Assembly: GCA_942159475.1 (NCBI GenBank)
Contig: OW804096.1
Coordinates: 135,529,625 to 135,593,624 of the forward strand
Direction: 5' to 3'
DNA from: Sthenelais limicola
Taxonomy: Eukaryota > Annelida > Polychaeta > Phyllodocida > Sigalionidae
Length of the DNA: 64,000 bases
How positions within the stretch are numbered: position 1 is the first letter of the stretch; each line of letters starts with the position of its first letter. This document shows, in pieces, positions 35,807 to 48,342 of the stretch. Below the pieces are notes generated by a model. It was not told the origin of the DNA and ran no database searches. It was given only the letters and a program-made list of their open reading frames with translations. Both the position numbers and the translations under genes were made by a program.

Positions 35807-36815
35807 ATTCATATCGATCATGTTATGGAACATCTACTATTGGCAATACTCCAAAAACTTAAGCTTTTAGTTGAAGTTTACCATACACAAGTGAAATAGC
35901 TTGAACAAGGTTAGGAATATTATAAAACGTCAATAATTCAATCACAACTTTATTGAATTATCCAGGTTTAAGTTCCATATTAATTCCTGTATTATTTTAA
36001 TTCTGTATGAGTCGGTATAAGTTGGTACCTCTATGTACATGCATGAACACCACCAATACACTGGTCTGCACAGCGGGTGGGTGGAGCATATATGTTGCTG
36101 CCCCCTAAGGTAAGGTTTATATAATTACTTATTATCAAGTGATATTGATAGAGACGATGACGGAGGAACGAAGTCAAGCCAGAAGTGCTGCACCAAGGTT
36201 GGGATACTTTATTTGCCCCAAGAAAAACAGAAAAAACAAGAAAGAAAAAATGTTACTACCATTCGCCAATATGGCTACCGTGTAACTGAACACACTGACG
36301 CCCAGCAACAAACAAACAACCCAGTACTGTGGCCCAAAGGTGTTGGCCTGACAATATAATTATACATACATTTTAGATAAATATACACCATAAACTGTAA
36401 CTCTGCTTAGCCATTATCTACATCCAACAGAACAAAGGTTATTACCTTTCAAACAGGTCAGTAGCTTAGTTAAATCTCCATACTCCTGTTCATATCACAA
36501 GAACAATACTCCTTGATACACTGTGTCTCCATCACACAGAACACTAAAGGAGTTACAGGATGTAAAAAACAAAACAGGTGTAGCTCTCAGAGTGATTGGT
36601 ATGTTTGAAATTGCTATTATACACAGGGAAAGGTTTTGGTAGTCCAATGAAGAGGTTTTATAAAAGTAAAGTATTACAGCAAGAAAAGCATAGTATGGTA
36701 TATGAGAGGGGCTATATTCACTGAGTATGGCCAAAAACAACAATATTATTCAATATACAGAGTTTATATTATACACCTTGTAAGTGGCATGTAAATTGAT
36801 TATATTGCACGCTAA
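35807..36815. other. No gene seen
   Basis: AT-rich; an 82-codon minus frame at 36495 is unsupported. Includes possible 3' flank of the exon set above. Confidence 0.5.
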
Positions 36816-37512
36816 TGAACTAACATACCCATGGATAGAATGTAATGAACTATCACACCCATGGATAGAATGTAATGAACTATCACACCCATGGATAGAA
36901 TGTAATGAACTATCACACCAATGGATAGAATGTAATGAACTATCACACCCATGGATAGAATGTAATGAACTATCACACCCATGGATAGAATGTAATGAAC
37001 TATCACACCAATGGATAGAATGTAATGAACTAACATACCCATGGATAGAATGTAATGAACTAACATACCCATGGATAGAATGTAATGGCCTGACTCACCC
37101 ATGGATAGAATGTAATGAACTAACATACCCATGGATAGAATGTAATGAACTATCACAACGATGGATAGAATGTAATGAACTATCACACCCATGGATAGAA
37201 TGTAATGAACTATCACAGAATGTAATGAACTAACATACCCATGGATAGAATGTAATGAACTAACGTACCCATGAATAGAATGTAATGGCCTGACTCACCC
37301 ATGGATAGAATGTAATGAACTATCACACCCATGGATAGAATGTAATGAACTATCACACCAATGGATAGAATGTAATGAACTAACATACCCATGGATAGAA
37401 TGTAATGAACTAACATACCCATGGATAGAATGTAATGGCCTGACTCACCCATGGATAGAATGTAATGAACTAACATACCCATGGATAGAATGTAATGAAC
37501 TATCACACCCAT
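36816..37512. repeat. 30-bp satellite array
   Basis: About 23 units of tgtaatgaactatcacaccc + atggatagaa with variants (taacataccc, ggcctgactc, accaatgg). Open frames on both strands (CNELSHPWIE repeats) are artefacts of the 30-bp length. A degenerate relative lies at 31018-31145. Confidence 0.95.
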
Positions 37513-37753
37513 CAATACTAAACAAGTTAAATATAATGTTCTGCTTCACAAATTATATAATAATCATACCTGGGAACATAAAATATTCCCAGGTTGCAGT
37601 CATGTGTCATTCGGAGATTACAATAATTATTTATTATTGTGCATTAGTTTAAGCATGCTACAAGTTCACTAGTGTAACTAGATATGTGTCAAGGGAGCGC
37701 CATGTTTACTTGGTGATAAGTTTATCTACCACTTACATTGTGTTCACCTCATA

Positions 37754-37996
37754 TATGGGTCAGATTTTCAGAAAATGTACAATTCGCCGTCACCAATCTT
37801 CTCAAATAACCCAAATTTCAGAGGAAAATAAAGTTCAAAACACAGTTCAACCTAACCCAACAGATTGCTAGAATCAATGCAATGCTGAATATACTCGAAT
37901 TTACCTAGTATTGACCAAATTGCAGCCTTATTTAGCAGAATTTATTAAACGTGTACAGCTGCCAATTGTACATTTTCTGAAAATCTGACCCATATG
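37754..37996. mobile_element. M1 MITE
   Basis: Left tatgggtcagattttcagaa, right attgtacattttctgaaaat followed by ctgacccatat. Flanked by atat at both ends, compatible with a TA or ATAT target duplication. Confidence 0.88.
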
Positions 37997-39410
37997 ACCC
38001 TTCATGTTTGTATATGCTGCCTTATCAGCCCTCCGTTATTTCTCATGACTCTTAACTTTCTCCAATATTATGTCCCTCCTGTCGCTTACTTTTTCTCTCC
38101 CTCCTCCTACTCCGTGTTTCTGTCATTTGATTCATAGCTATCTCTAGTCCTTAGATAGTCTCTTTCTCTTTACAGCTACATGTATAAAGTTAAGGTCTAT
38201 AAGGTAATGGCCAACTTACCAGACTTAGCTAGCCTAAGACTGAGGCTATTTCCTACCGGTTCAATATACTATACCATTGATTTGCTTATTTAATGGTCTA
38301 TATGTCTGTATTACATTGTCATTTATGTATGTTGACTGATAAATACTCCTAATAAGAAAAAAAAAAATTCTTCTCAATGTCCTCCTCTCTTCATCACTTT
38401 CCATCTTTCAGCTCATTGTCACTCCCTCTAATCCCCCCATCCTCTACTCCGCTCTTCATTCTCTCACTCTATCCTCTATTTAGCTTGCCCCCTATATCTC
38501 TTCTCTTTCACCTTCTCTCCTTTTTACCCCTACCCTCCTCCCTCACATTTATTAGGGGTGAACATTTTGGATGTAATTAATTTGATAATTTGCAATGATT
38601 AATAATTCATGAATAATTATGGGGCTGCCAGTCCATTATTAGCAGGAACAGGATTGCCCTCAAGTACCAGACAACAGCAGAACTATTCACTCTGATTGTT
38701 TATTATTCTGTATAAATCAATTATTAAATATTTTATCTTAATAACAAATAATGAATTTACTATCCAGACACTGGATGTTGTGTTGACCAGAGGAGAGATG
38801 GCCACCAGCCCCACATGGAACAAAAACTACCAATTTCTTTGTAAGATCATAAACAATATATAACAAACAATAAAGCCTCTGGCTCTAACCAAGGTTAAAT
38901 CACTTAGATTGGCTTGGGAGCCTCCCGAGAATACCAAATCCCATCTTCGGTTTTCTGGTTCCAAAAGTCTGCCATTAAAAGGGACAAATACTAAATCCAT
39001 TTCAGAGAAATTAGCAAATCAAATAGGTCAAATGGAATAAATGGCATTTGACTGGTAGAAAAGGGATGAAAATAAACTTAAGTTTCCATCCCAAATTCCC
39101 TCTGAAAGGACAGAGATATGACAATAGAATACGAAACTTGTCCAGACTTGAAGTTAGAGCAAGGAATAGCCACGCCATGGAGGGTACTAAATTCCTAAAT
39201 ACAAGCTTAACATTACCGTGAAAAAAAGGACAATGAGGTTCAAAATGCACAGAGAAGAGAAACGGATGGAATGGATAGAGATAGACGAGAGAAAGATAGA
39301 GAAAAAAGGAAAATGAAGAGAGAGAAGTGAAAGCCCAACTTGCTTTACATACTTACATATTACTAGTGCGGTAATATAAGTCGTGGCAACGGGTGGTGGC
39401 AAACATGCAT
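37997..39410. other. No gene seen
   Basis: CT-rich low-complexity stretches (38050-38160, 38375-38560). A purine-rich tract lies at 39240-39330. Short frames only; 38930-39250 may be a decayed retroelement but I could not support it. Confidence 0.45.
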
Positions 39411-39438
39411 GCACCGTCCTCTCTATCAGGCCACCTAT

Positions 39439-40990
39439 ATATGGGTCAGATTTTCAGAAAATGCACAATTCACCTTCACCAATCATCTCAAATAACCCAA
39501 ATTTCAGACGGAAATAAAGTTCAAAGTACAGTTCAACCTAGCCAAACAGATTGCTAGCATCAATGCAATGCCAAATATTCTCGAATTTACCTAGTATTGA
39601 CCAAATTGCAGCCTAATTTAGCAGAATGTACTACATGTGTACAGCTGCCAATTGTACATTTTCTGAAAATCTGACCCATATATATGGGTAATGCTTCCAA
39701 TAAGGCAACAATTGGGGCCTTGGGTATTGAGCCCCTGTATTTGGGATGATCACACACAGCTATATCCATTTCATTTGGAATACTTTGCAAAATGAGTTGT
39801 TATGCAAAATTTGATATATCATGTCTTAATAAATATAATCGTCAGCTTAGTTTAGCATATCTAACTAAATATGCAAAATTAAGTATTGTACATTTTCTGA
39901 TGATCTGAGCCATATACATACACACATATGACCAAACACCAATCACATGGCCCAGCTTTATCAATCTTATTTGCATATCTATCACACGCATGCGCTCTCA
40001 CCCGACGCTATTCCCCCCGCATTCATTCCATCATATACCAGCAATGGAGTAAGTATGTACATCCACACAATCCTCTTCTGTTCTCTCCGGTTTTCGCTCC
40101 TTTTCTATCTTCTCTCTTTCCATTCTTGTCTGGAGGCCAAAATGGTGTATAGTTCTCCATTAGTGAGAGAAACAGATGTGGATTATGTTGTTTCATTGTG
40201 TTTGTGTTGATATATGGGTCAGATTTTCAGAAAATGTACAATTCACCATCACCAATCTTCTCAAATAACCCAAATTTAAGACAAAAATCAGGTTTAAAAT
40301 GTAGTTCAACACAACCAAACCGATTGCTAGCATCAATGCAATGCCAAATATTCTCGAATTTACCTAGTATTGACCAAATTGGAGCCTAATTTAGCAGAAT
40401 GTACTACATGTGTACAGCTGCCAATTGTACATTTTCTGAAAATCTGACCCATATATATGGGTAATGCTTCCAATAAGGCAACACTTGGGGCCTTGGGTAT
40501 TGAGCCCCTGTATTTGGGATGATCACACACAGCTATATCCATTTCATTTGGAATACTTTGCAAAATAAGTTGTTATGCAAAATTTGATATATCATGTCTT
40601 AATATATATAATCGTCAGCTTAGTTTAGCATATCTAACTAAATATGCAAAGTTAAGTATTGTACATTTTCTGATGATCTGAGCCATATACTTACACACAT
40701 ATGACCAAACACCAATCACATGGCCCAGATTTATCAATCTTATTTGCATATCTATCACACACATGCGCGCTCACCCGACGCTATTCCCCCCGCATTCATT
40801 CCATCATATACCAGCAATGGAGTAAGTATGTACATCCACACTTTTCAATCCTCTTCTGTTCTCTCCGGTTTTCGCTCCTTTTCTATCTTCTCTCTTTCCA
40901 TTCTTGTCTGGAGGCCAAAATGGTGTATAGTTCTCCATTAGTGAGAGAAACAGATGTGGATTATGTTGTTTCATTGTGTTTGTGTTGATA
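39439..40990 (+). repeat. 772-bp tandem duplication carrying M1 copies
   Basis: 39439-40211 and 40212-40990 are near-identical; each starts with a full M1 MITE (39439-39682 and 40213-40455) and ends tttcattgtgtttgtgttga + tata. The offset is 772 bp. The two copies differ at a few bases and by a 4-bp insertion (ttttcaat), so the duplication is recent. The short frames in both copies are non-coding in appearance. Confidence 0.9.
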
Positions 40991-41492
40991 TATACACACA
41001 GTATGCATCTTGCTGCTTCTCATCCATAATTATTATAGTAATGGCAGCCATGCTACTTCCCTCCTAGTCTCTCCTAGTCCCTGACCTAATCAATTCTATT
41101 TGTTTGCTTCCCATTTCCTTTCTAATTTGGCTCTAGGTGCCTGTTTCGAAGCCCTGTGAGTGTGGGGGAGCAGTATGTTCTTTATAGATAAGCAGTTTGA
41201 GTGGTATTAGTGGGGAGCATTATGTTCTATATACACGTTTCATTGTCCTTGTGAAGGTCACTCTACACTCATACCTGTATTGATTGCTCTTTATCATGCG
41301 GTAGAAGTGTATAATTGTTACAGCAACTGTTTATGAATGTAACAAAATAGTTACAGCAACGGTGGACAAAGTTAAACGAAGTGTGAGGGCATTAATGGAT
41401 GTGCGGGTGTGGGGTGGGGGTCTGGGGTGGGTGTGATGGGGGGCATGGCCTGCAGGAAAATAACTCAGTAGAGGTATTCTAGCACATATGTG

Positions 41493-41790
41493 ACGTGTTT
41501 CATGGAAATGAATCATAAGTCGCAAAAATAGTATTTTTTAAAGTATTTTTTTTACAAGATCACTTTATCGGAATGTTCTGATTTTTGGAGAGTTCATTAC
41601 TTATAGTTATGTCGATCTATGTCTCAAATTTCAGGACTATGTATGTAATGTATCCTTTCGTTTTAAAGGTCCTCATGTGCACTATATTTATTTACTTTAC
41701 TGTGTATTGACCCCCAAAAATATTGGAAACTTTTTTCAAAAACGAAAATATTAAATTTAAAATCCAGAAATACTTATTAAATAATTAGGT
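41493..41790. mobile_element. M2 MITE, interrupted
   Basis: Left end acgtgtttcatggaaatgaa then tcataagtcgcaaaaat. The copy stops at cttattaaataattag; retroelement sequence follows. A piece of an M2 right end appears at 53606-53640 in the paralogous segment, suggesting that an insertion split this element. Confidence 0.75.
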
Positions 41791-42044
41791 GGTGGATAAG
41801 TTGATGTTCATTGATTTATATTTGTTCGGGTTTCTGGGGATATAGATCATGATCAAAATCAGTTTGTCATACTCTCTCCAATCTAAGAGAAGATGAAGGT
41901 TTTTGCAGAAATGTTTGGTGACATTAATTAATCAAACCAAAATTTGTTGGAACTGAAGGGTAAAAATCATTTCGATCTTCCATCAATTAACAATTTCAAT
42001 CTTAGCATCATTTCTAGAATTCAACATGTGGCGTTAATTTAAAA

Positions 42045-42150
42045 AGATGGGAATATCATTTTCCATCCAATCTAAGAACAAAAATAAATAGTCATCAACA
42101 TAAAGTAGGAATGCACTTTTATTCCTGCCTGTTCTTTTAGTTTTTGTCAT
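42045..42150 (-). pseudogene. Reverse transcriptase fragment (YVDD box)
   Basis: On minus the frame reads KSAFLLYVDDYLFLFLDWME before a TAA about ten codons later. YVDD is the catalytic box of retroelement reverse transcriptases (Ty1/copia-like and others). Only about 35 codons remain; the group cannot be assigned. Confidence 0.4.
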
Positions 42151-42162
42151 AATTTTCCCTGC

Positions 42163-42245
42163 TTGTTCTTACAATAAAGACTTATGTCACACAGATCTTG
42201 TGCCTGAGAAGGCCTTGTGAAGAATGCTAGAAGCATAATACACAC

Positions 42246-42246
<1 letters not shown>
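42163..42246 (+). repeat. Block shared with 53525-53605
   Basis: ttgttcttacaataaagact, tatgtcacacagatcttgtg and cctgagaaggccttgtga match 53525-53605 almost exactly. It contains AATAAA and ends in tacaca. A truncated LTR-like end is likely. Confidence 0.65.
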
Positions 42247-42276
<30 letters not shown>

Positions 42277-42640
42277 AATTTCAACTAGGTAAAACAGGTC
42301 TCCCCTTTTCGGGGTTTCTCACCCGCCCCTAGCTGCTTACAATGATGCATGTGAGAGGGTATTATTGGGGAGAATACATTTCTATGTACAAAGGAAAACC
42401 TAGTAGCTGATTCATTTTTTTAAAAAAGGTATAATAAACAACCAAATTGCCACTAGGATTCATTGATGGAGTGTTTTTGGCTGATAAAGACGTTAGAGAT
42501 TACTAATTTGACCTACTTTTAGCTGCCTTTTTGCCACTCGGATCTTGCTGATGGAGTGTTAAAGGTATAGCTTATTTCAAAAAAGGTATGATATATCAAG
42601 CCGAAAAAAGGAGACTTCTATAACACATCACTAATTTGTA
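42247..42640. other. Poly-T tract and unassigned sequence
   Basis: A T homopolymer (42247-42269) followed by about 370 bp without recognised features. The poly-T suggests the tail of a minus-strand retroposed copy. Confidence 0.45.
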
Positions 42641-44235
42641 ATATTGGTTGTTATAGCAAATGTACAATCCCAAAGTGAAGCTTCTGATATTCTTACAAAA
42701 GACATTGACCAATATCAACTGTCTTAGATTCCACATCTTTTTAGCCAGGCTTATTAGCCAATATATCATGGGAACAAAGTAGAGACAATATTGGATGTAA
42801 AGGTCCGATTCCACTGGTTCGCTCATATATGTGCTCATGGCTCGCTCTTGCTGCGCTTGTTTATAGTGCGCTTGTCATTCGCTCTTCATCCGCTAATATT
42901 TTTAGCGCAATACAAGCGCAGAGCGATTCTACTGGTGTGCTTGTTTCCTATATGAACTCAATAGCAAATGCGTTTGTGCGCTCTCACTGCGCTCTTGGTT
43001 CGCTTCTAAAAGACGTGGAATGTATGGGCCATCATTGCGCTCATATCAAACACATAAAATATTAGCGCAGTGTAAAAAAGGAGCGCCAACGTCAGTTTTT
43101 AAGAGCGTATAGAAAGCGCAATAACCGATTCTATTGCACCGCTCTGGCTGCGCTCTATCTGCGCTTGTTAGGCGCTCATGGAAATAAAAAGAGCGGGCCA
43201 TGAGCGGATGAAAAGAGCGAGCCAGTGGAAACGCAGCCTTAGACTTTAAAGCTAATGCAGCCATTTTTGTAAACCTCATGACCTGTTCTAACAGCATACC
43301 AAATTTTAAAAAGGTATCACAAAGTGAACTATTCTGACAAATTGCTCCCCCGCTAGTGTGGTTTCTGTGAAATTGTAATGTTTTTTAACCCAAGAACTAA
43401 TACCTGTGAAAATATAATACTTCATAAAACATACAATACGGACTAAAAGCTTAGTATGTTCTTACTGATGATATTCCTAAATATCAACTGTATGGGTTTC
43501 CACATATTTTCAGCTAGGAGCATTGAGATGTCACGTCTTTACATCTTCTGATATTTGTATCAAATATTAACTCTTATTAATATTAATAATATTAATTAAT
43601 ATTAACTATAATTATGGATGATACTTGGCTGGAACATTCAGCATCCACATGTCACTATTATCCATATTTTTATATATTTTACAAACATTTTTTAAATTTC
43701 AACTCTACATTGAACCATATCACTGGAACAAATGAGAGGCATAGAAACGAACGTCTCTCAATTTTTTTTTTATCTATTTCAAATCTTTTTGAAGAATATT
43801 GAATATTGAATGTGCCAGGTACTTCCTCACACTGTCCAATCCTTAATAATAATTTACAATCTCAAACCCAAATTATTTTTTTTTTTCAAACACAAATTAT
43901 TACTTATTTTTCTGTTACTGTGGCGGAATGGCACACAGTACTTTCTTTATACCAGTAGATTTCTTTTTGTCAGGTGTTTTTATTCAGTTAAATTGCTGGG
44001 ATTTAATTACCAAATTAGTACAGTCATTTTAGCATGGAACCCGTAATAAAATATTGTAAGGCTGATTTTTGGATATAATATGATGCATGGTACATGTTTT
44101 TCATTTCATTCTTGGAACTATAAATAGCAAGATGCCTAGTTCTTACACCGAAAGTTCTTACTCATGCATTTAATGCTAAACCTATGTCACTGTATATGTC
44201 AAATCATAAGTTGCTCTTTCCCTGAAAGGTATATG
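42640..44235 (+). repeat. Segmental duplication, copy 1 (undisrupted)
   Basis: Matches 53620-53674 plus 61384-62456 in direct orientation: tgtacaatcccaaagtgaag, aaagacattgaccaatatca, gtcacgtctttacatcttct, gatgatacttggctggaaca, tggcggaatggcacacagta. Here tacaatccc is intact; in the other copy a 7.7-kb element has inserted there. The short frames seen in both copies do not look coding. Confidence 0.88.
42799..43243. mobile_element. Foldback element with gagcg repeats
   Basis: Ends aaggtccgattccactggtt + cgctc and gagcgagccagtggaaacgc + agcctt are inverted. The interior is built of repeated gagcg/cgctc/gcgctt motifs in both orientations. It is absent at about 61516 in the paralogous segment (ttggttgttagactttaaag), so it is an insertion; a TA target duplication is likely. 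A second, related-looking element lies at 8558. Confidence 0.75.
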
Positions 44236-44464
44236 CCACCAGCATGGATGTAGTTTCCTCATTATTTTTCAAAAAAGTGGAGAATCACCCAGTTATTCAG
44301 ACACTTAATCAAATGAAGAATGGTGAATTGGTCTAGGTTGTTTACCTCAGCCAGACAAAATAATATCCATAACCTTGCGACAATTTATCTATATACCATA
44401 TAAAGTCCCAGATCTTTTACTATGAACCGAAGCTGGGAAAATAGTAGAATCGCATGCAAATCGG

Positions 44465-44850
44465 CATAGTGGACTAGGGCCTATAGGTCAGTTTTTTCAA
44501 GTGTACTATTTTGCCAAAATACTGCATTGTCGTCAATAGCTTCTTTAATAATTCATTGAAACTCATGATCATAGTGCCATTCGATTCATCTCACCCCACT
44601 CATCCATTCCAAATATACTTGAAAAAAACTTTTGAGTAATATTTACACCTATAAATTGTCAGAAATGCATTTTTTCCTCATTTTTCCAATGAAATAAATA
44701 TTAACCATGATATCAAACATGTAGCATATGTTCTAGACATTAATCATTCATATTAATTTGCTCCTATTGGATAGTCCTGTGTTTTCTAATCCTATAGATA
44801 GGATTAGAAAACTTTCACCACCTTGACCTATAGGTATGCACTGTTTAGAT
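44465..44850. mobile_element. M3 repeat with central palindrome
   Basis: Left gcctataggtcagtttttt and right ttgacctataggtatgcac are inverted ends. Contains a near-end 15-bp perfect palindrome arm pair: gttttctaatcctat (44781-44795) and ataggattagaaaac (44798-44812). A partial inverted copy lies at 19857-20055. Confidence 0.65.
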
Positions 44851-44999
44851 GAAATACATAGTCTGTCTACTGTGTTCAAAGTGAATGATGAACACTTACA
44901 CGGTGTGATGCCCTTCCTTGTCTAACTCCATTGAACTTCAATCATCAAGTAGATAAAATAAAAATTATCTACTTTGGCAAGGAGAAGATTGAAAAGTGT

Positions 45000-46010
45000 T
45001 TTTTTTTTTTTTTTTTTAATAAATTTTATTGACAAAACTTCACACAGTGATAATTCTCATTTGTCGAAAAGTTGGTGGTACATAATCATCAATTTATATC
45101 TTTTAACCTTATTCTTAATTTTACCTTTATGATAGACAGCAGTTTAATTACACTAAGTACATTAAAATTAGATGTTAAAAATTGGTTTAATTTCGTTAAT
45201 ACTCGTTATTCACAACATCCGTTATCTCAATTTCTACATTTTTTTTGCCAGTCTCTAAAAAACATACCCATAGGGTCAGTCCATACAAATAAAATCAATC
45301 ATCATTTTCGAACCCAAGTAATTGAGTGTGATATACAATGCCATTGAATTCCGAGACGAGTTTCAGTTTCATGTCCAACTTATCAGCTGTGACCTCTATT
45401 CTGTTTTACAACTTCATTAAAGGTTATCTCTATCCTTTAAGACCTTTTTCAACATGGCCCACGACATATTTTTGCATTCAACCGATAAATTATTCCACAT
45501 AAATGGACCCAAATTCGTCCCAGGTTCGTCCCAGGTTCGTCCCTAATTCTTCTGATGTTGACTTCTTAATAAGAGATGGAAAGGAACAATCTTTTATATT
45601 CACTAGGGTCATTCACACTAGTTAACATTAGGACAGATGAACCTCCCACCCACTAGCTGTTAATCATCCCATTGTGAATGGTCTTAACCAAATGAATCTA
45701 CAGATCCTTCCATATTTGTATTATTTTGTTTTGTTTTTAAGCTTTTATTCACCACATCCTACCATCTAGGCGTGTACAAATCTAAACATGGTAATTAATG
45801 ATTAAAAATGAGCGCGGCAGAGTATACAAATATATCAAGACTAAGTTTGTGTTTCCTGAACGGTTGTACAACAATGGGATCTAGCATTTCTTCTCTAACA
45901 TGAATACATTTTTTTTTTTTTTTTTTTTTAAATAAAGTTTTATTTCCGAAACGCTTTCACGCTTGTGATACATTTCATGTAACATTACCAGTAGAGGCTT
46001 TCATATGGCG
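45000..46010 (-). mobile_element. Two retroposed 3' tails
   Basis: Poly-T tracts at 45000-45019 and 45909-45929 are each followed by TTTATT-type reversed polyadenylation signals (aataaattttattgac and aaataaagttttatttcc). Both therefore look like the poly-A ends of minus-strand retroelements. Bodies are unrecognised. 46010-47144 shows G-rich tracts (46040-46095) and no gene. Confidence 0.5.
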
Positions 46011-47144
46011 ATCCCTCCAGGTTTGGTCATTTAATTATTCCGAGGGGAAGGGGAAGGGGGGTGGGGGTAGACCCTGATAGGGGGTGGGGGTGGGGTTAAC
46101 CTAACTCTATCACTAGGTTGTTTTAAAACCCGTTCCATGCTTTTCTTAGATCATAGTCAATTTGTTAATTTTGATTTGTGTGTTTGTTCTCTTCTGCCTT
46201 TTTCATTCATAGTTGGATATTTAGTCTGTATATTCCCACTCTAATCTTCAATCACCATCTGCAATGAGCCTTCATTCATCTTAATATACTTTTTTTGTTT
46301 TTGAATTATGGCCAATTTTCATGCCAACCTCTGTGTTCATAATTACTACTATCAAGTCCTTGTCAAGATATTAATTAAATCTATTAGATTGTGTATGTTT
46401 TAAATTAAGATACCGTTCACCTCTTTTCATCAATATCTTTTAAACAATAACATCTTCTTTCAACTTAGTTAGGACTATTTAGGAATAAATAGAGTTTCTT
46501 TTCTCGGGGTCTACTTCTAGCTGGGACTGGTGGACGGCGATTCTTACTGTCTTTCAATTATACCCTTGGTTTTCTCCTTCTTCACCGTCAGATTTTACGA
46601 GACTATTTAGTGGGTAACATTACAAGTGTCACACTTTCACCTATTGATAGAGAATTCTGAATGATTGTACATAATAATAATGACATTTAAATCATGAAAG
46701 TGCTAGAACTACGAGCAGTAGAGGGGTAGTTATGCAACCAGAGCTGATAGTTAGTTTTACTTAGATGATTTCAGTTGATGAATACAATTAGATCATTAAG
46801 TAATTAGATAGCACTTAATTAGACACCTAGAGACTAGCGCCACATTTACAGTAACAGCAATTCAGGTGTTGGTATAGTCTATTCTTAAAATCAATATCAA
46901 ATGAAATATGACAGAGTTCTTACCTAATTTAATGAAGAAGAGAAGCTCCTAGAAATACCCTCTGCACTGAAAAGGAATAAGAATTCATTAGTCATGAATT
47001 TTTCTCTTTTCATTATGTATATAACATACTCTTCGAATCAATATAGTAGCGCACCTTAACTCGGGAATAATAAAACAGATGGCAGCACCAGTAGAATAGG
47101 AATTTCAACGAAAAAGTTTCAATGATTATAAAATTATACACACC

Positions 47145-47915
47145 TTAGATTTCGGAATCCTCCCCCTCAATGACTGCCGCATTTGACACTTGGTAGGAAT
47201 GAGAAGGATTATAGATATTATTGCCAAAGTTCATGTGCCCAATAAGCCTCTCCTCTCGTCGATGAACCTGAAATCTCTTCACGATGAATGCGACAATACA
47301 CACCAAAATTGATGCGACAACTCCCGCCAATGCGAATAAAAACCCGTATAAGACTGAAATTCCAGTAATTTCTGATTCTGGGGGTAGTAGAGTGGTTGTA
47401 CTTGTAACGCTTGGTGAGTCAGTGGATGTAAATGAATAATCAGAAGTTGTTTTATATGGTAGAGTCTTATCCTGAGTGGTGGGAAATGGGATGCTGGTAG
47501 CAGTCGTGGTGGACGGAGATTGAGGCGTAAGTCTTGGTTTTGTGGAGAGGAAAGATAAAGTTGATGTATGGTCTATTGAGCAATCAGACACAATCTGATA
47601 GGTAATATTTCCAGATGGAATAGATCCACAAAGCCGGGACGAATTAAATCTTTGTCGTGAAATGTCAATTATTTTAAGGGACGGAAAACCCCTCTGAAGA
47701 ATATCATGACGAAATTCTCCTATCCCGCATACCCTCCAATCTAGGAATTCCATCACTCGATCTTCTTTAATTTCCAAATCAAAAGGAGATCCTGCAATGC
47801 GACAAGTAATTGTTCTTGTAACAGAAGAGCATTTGCAATAATTAGGACTACAAATATCCTGTGAAAGAATCCTCCCTAAAAAATAGGTAATCAATAAAAT
47901 CCTTAGGGCAAGCAT
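47145..47915 (-). CDS. Type-I membrane protein with LRRNT-like ectodomain
   Basis: 256 codons from the ATG at 47915 (an upstream TTG is not used). Signal peptide MLALRILLITYFLGR (residues 1-19); a Cys cluster CSPNYCKC..TITC resembling an LRR N-terminal cap; an LRR-like stretch (FLDWRVCGIGEF, RGFPSLKIIDIS) closed by further Cys (SSRLCGSIP, VSDC); a Ser/Thr/Pro-rich stalk (residues about 125-180); one transmembrane segment (YGFLFALAGVVASILVCIVA, about 190-213); and a cytoplasmic tail of about 45 residues with Tyr-containing NIYNPSHSY. It is divergently oriented to the homologous gene at 48343 (428 bp apart). A TATA-like box is present. No enzyme motif. Role inferred only: cell-surface receptor or adhesion/decoy protein. 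Confidence 0.72.
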   Translation of the reverse strand: MLALRILLITYFLGRILSQDICSPNYCKCSSVTRTITCRIAGSPFDLEIKEDRVMEFLDWRVCGIGEFRHDILQRGFPSLKIIDISRQRFNSSRLCGSIPSGNITYQIVSDCSIDHTSTLSFLSTKPRLTPQSPSTTTATSIPFPTTQDKTLPYKTTSDYSFTSTDSPSVTSTTTLLPPESEITGISVLYGFLFALAGVVASILVCIVAFIVKRFQVHRREERLIGHMNFGNNIYNPSHSYQVSNAAVIEGEDSEI

Positions 47916-47965
47916 GGTCAATCCGTTAGGTCTCCCAAATATTCTTGAAGGTTAAGAAGGAGTTC

Positions 47966-47978
47966 TTTATATACAAAT
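47966..47978 (-). promoter_or_regulatory. TATA-like box for the 47145 gene
   Basis: On minus, gtatataaag lies about 55 bp upstream of the ATG at 47915, a plausible distance for a core promoter with a short leader. Confidence 0.45.
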
Positions 47979-48342
47979 CACGACTAGTGAATCAACTAAA
48001 GGTGATCTTGCGTTATATGTATCATATTTTATCAATGAAATAAAGGGGGTTCATTAACAATTTATGTTAGGGGGTCTCTATTCAAATAAAACATTTGAAT
48101 TGCGAGGGTATTTTGGGGAATACCCACTTCAAGAATCGGGGTGCCGGGTGAGGTGCAAAGCTCCCATTAGGAATTGACCCCCCCACTTGGGGCCTCCTCC
48201 AGCTAAGTTAAGGATGTGAAACTGGGGTGTCTAACTTACCCTAAAAAGGGGTGATAGGTTAGTTAAACTGGATAACATATTGGAAAGGGGGGAAAACACA
48301 CACATGCTCCATTGATTCAATCGGATCATAAATGGCTCGAGA

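Noticed and set aside
36784..37515. Repeat array possibly resembling CRISPR
   Set aside because: No variable spacers; it is a simple 30-bp tandem satellite in a eukaryotic context.
43614..44046. Short frames conserved between 43.6 kb and 61.8 kb
   Set aside because: Conservation comes from the recent segmental duplication; frames are interrupted differently and look non-coding.
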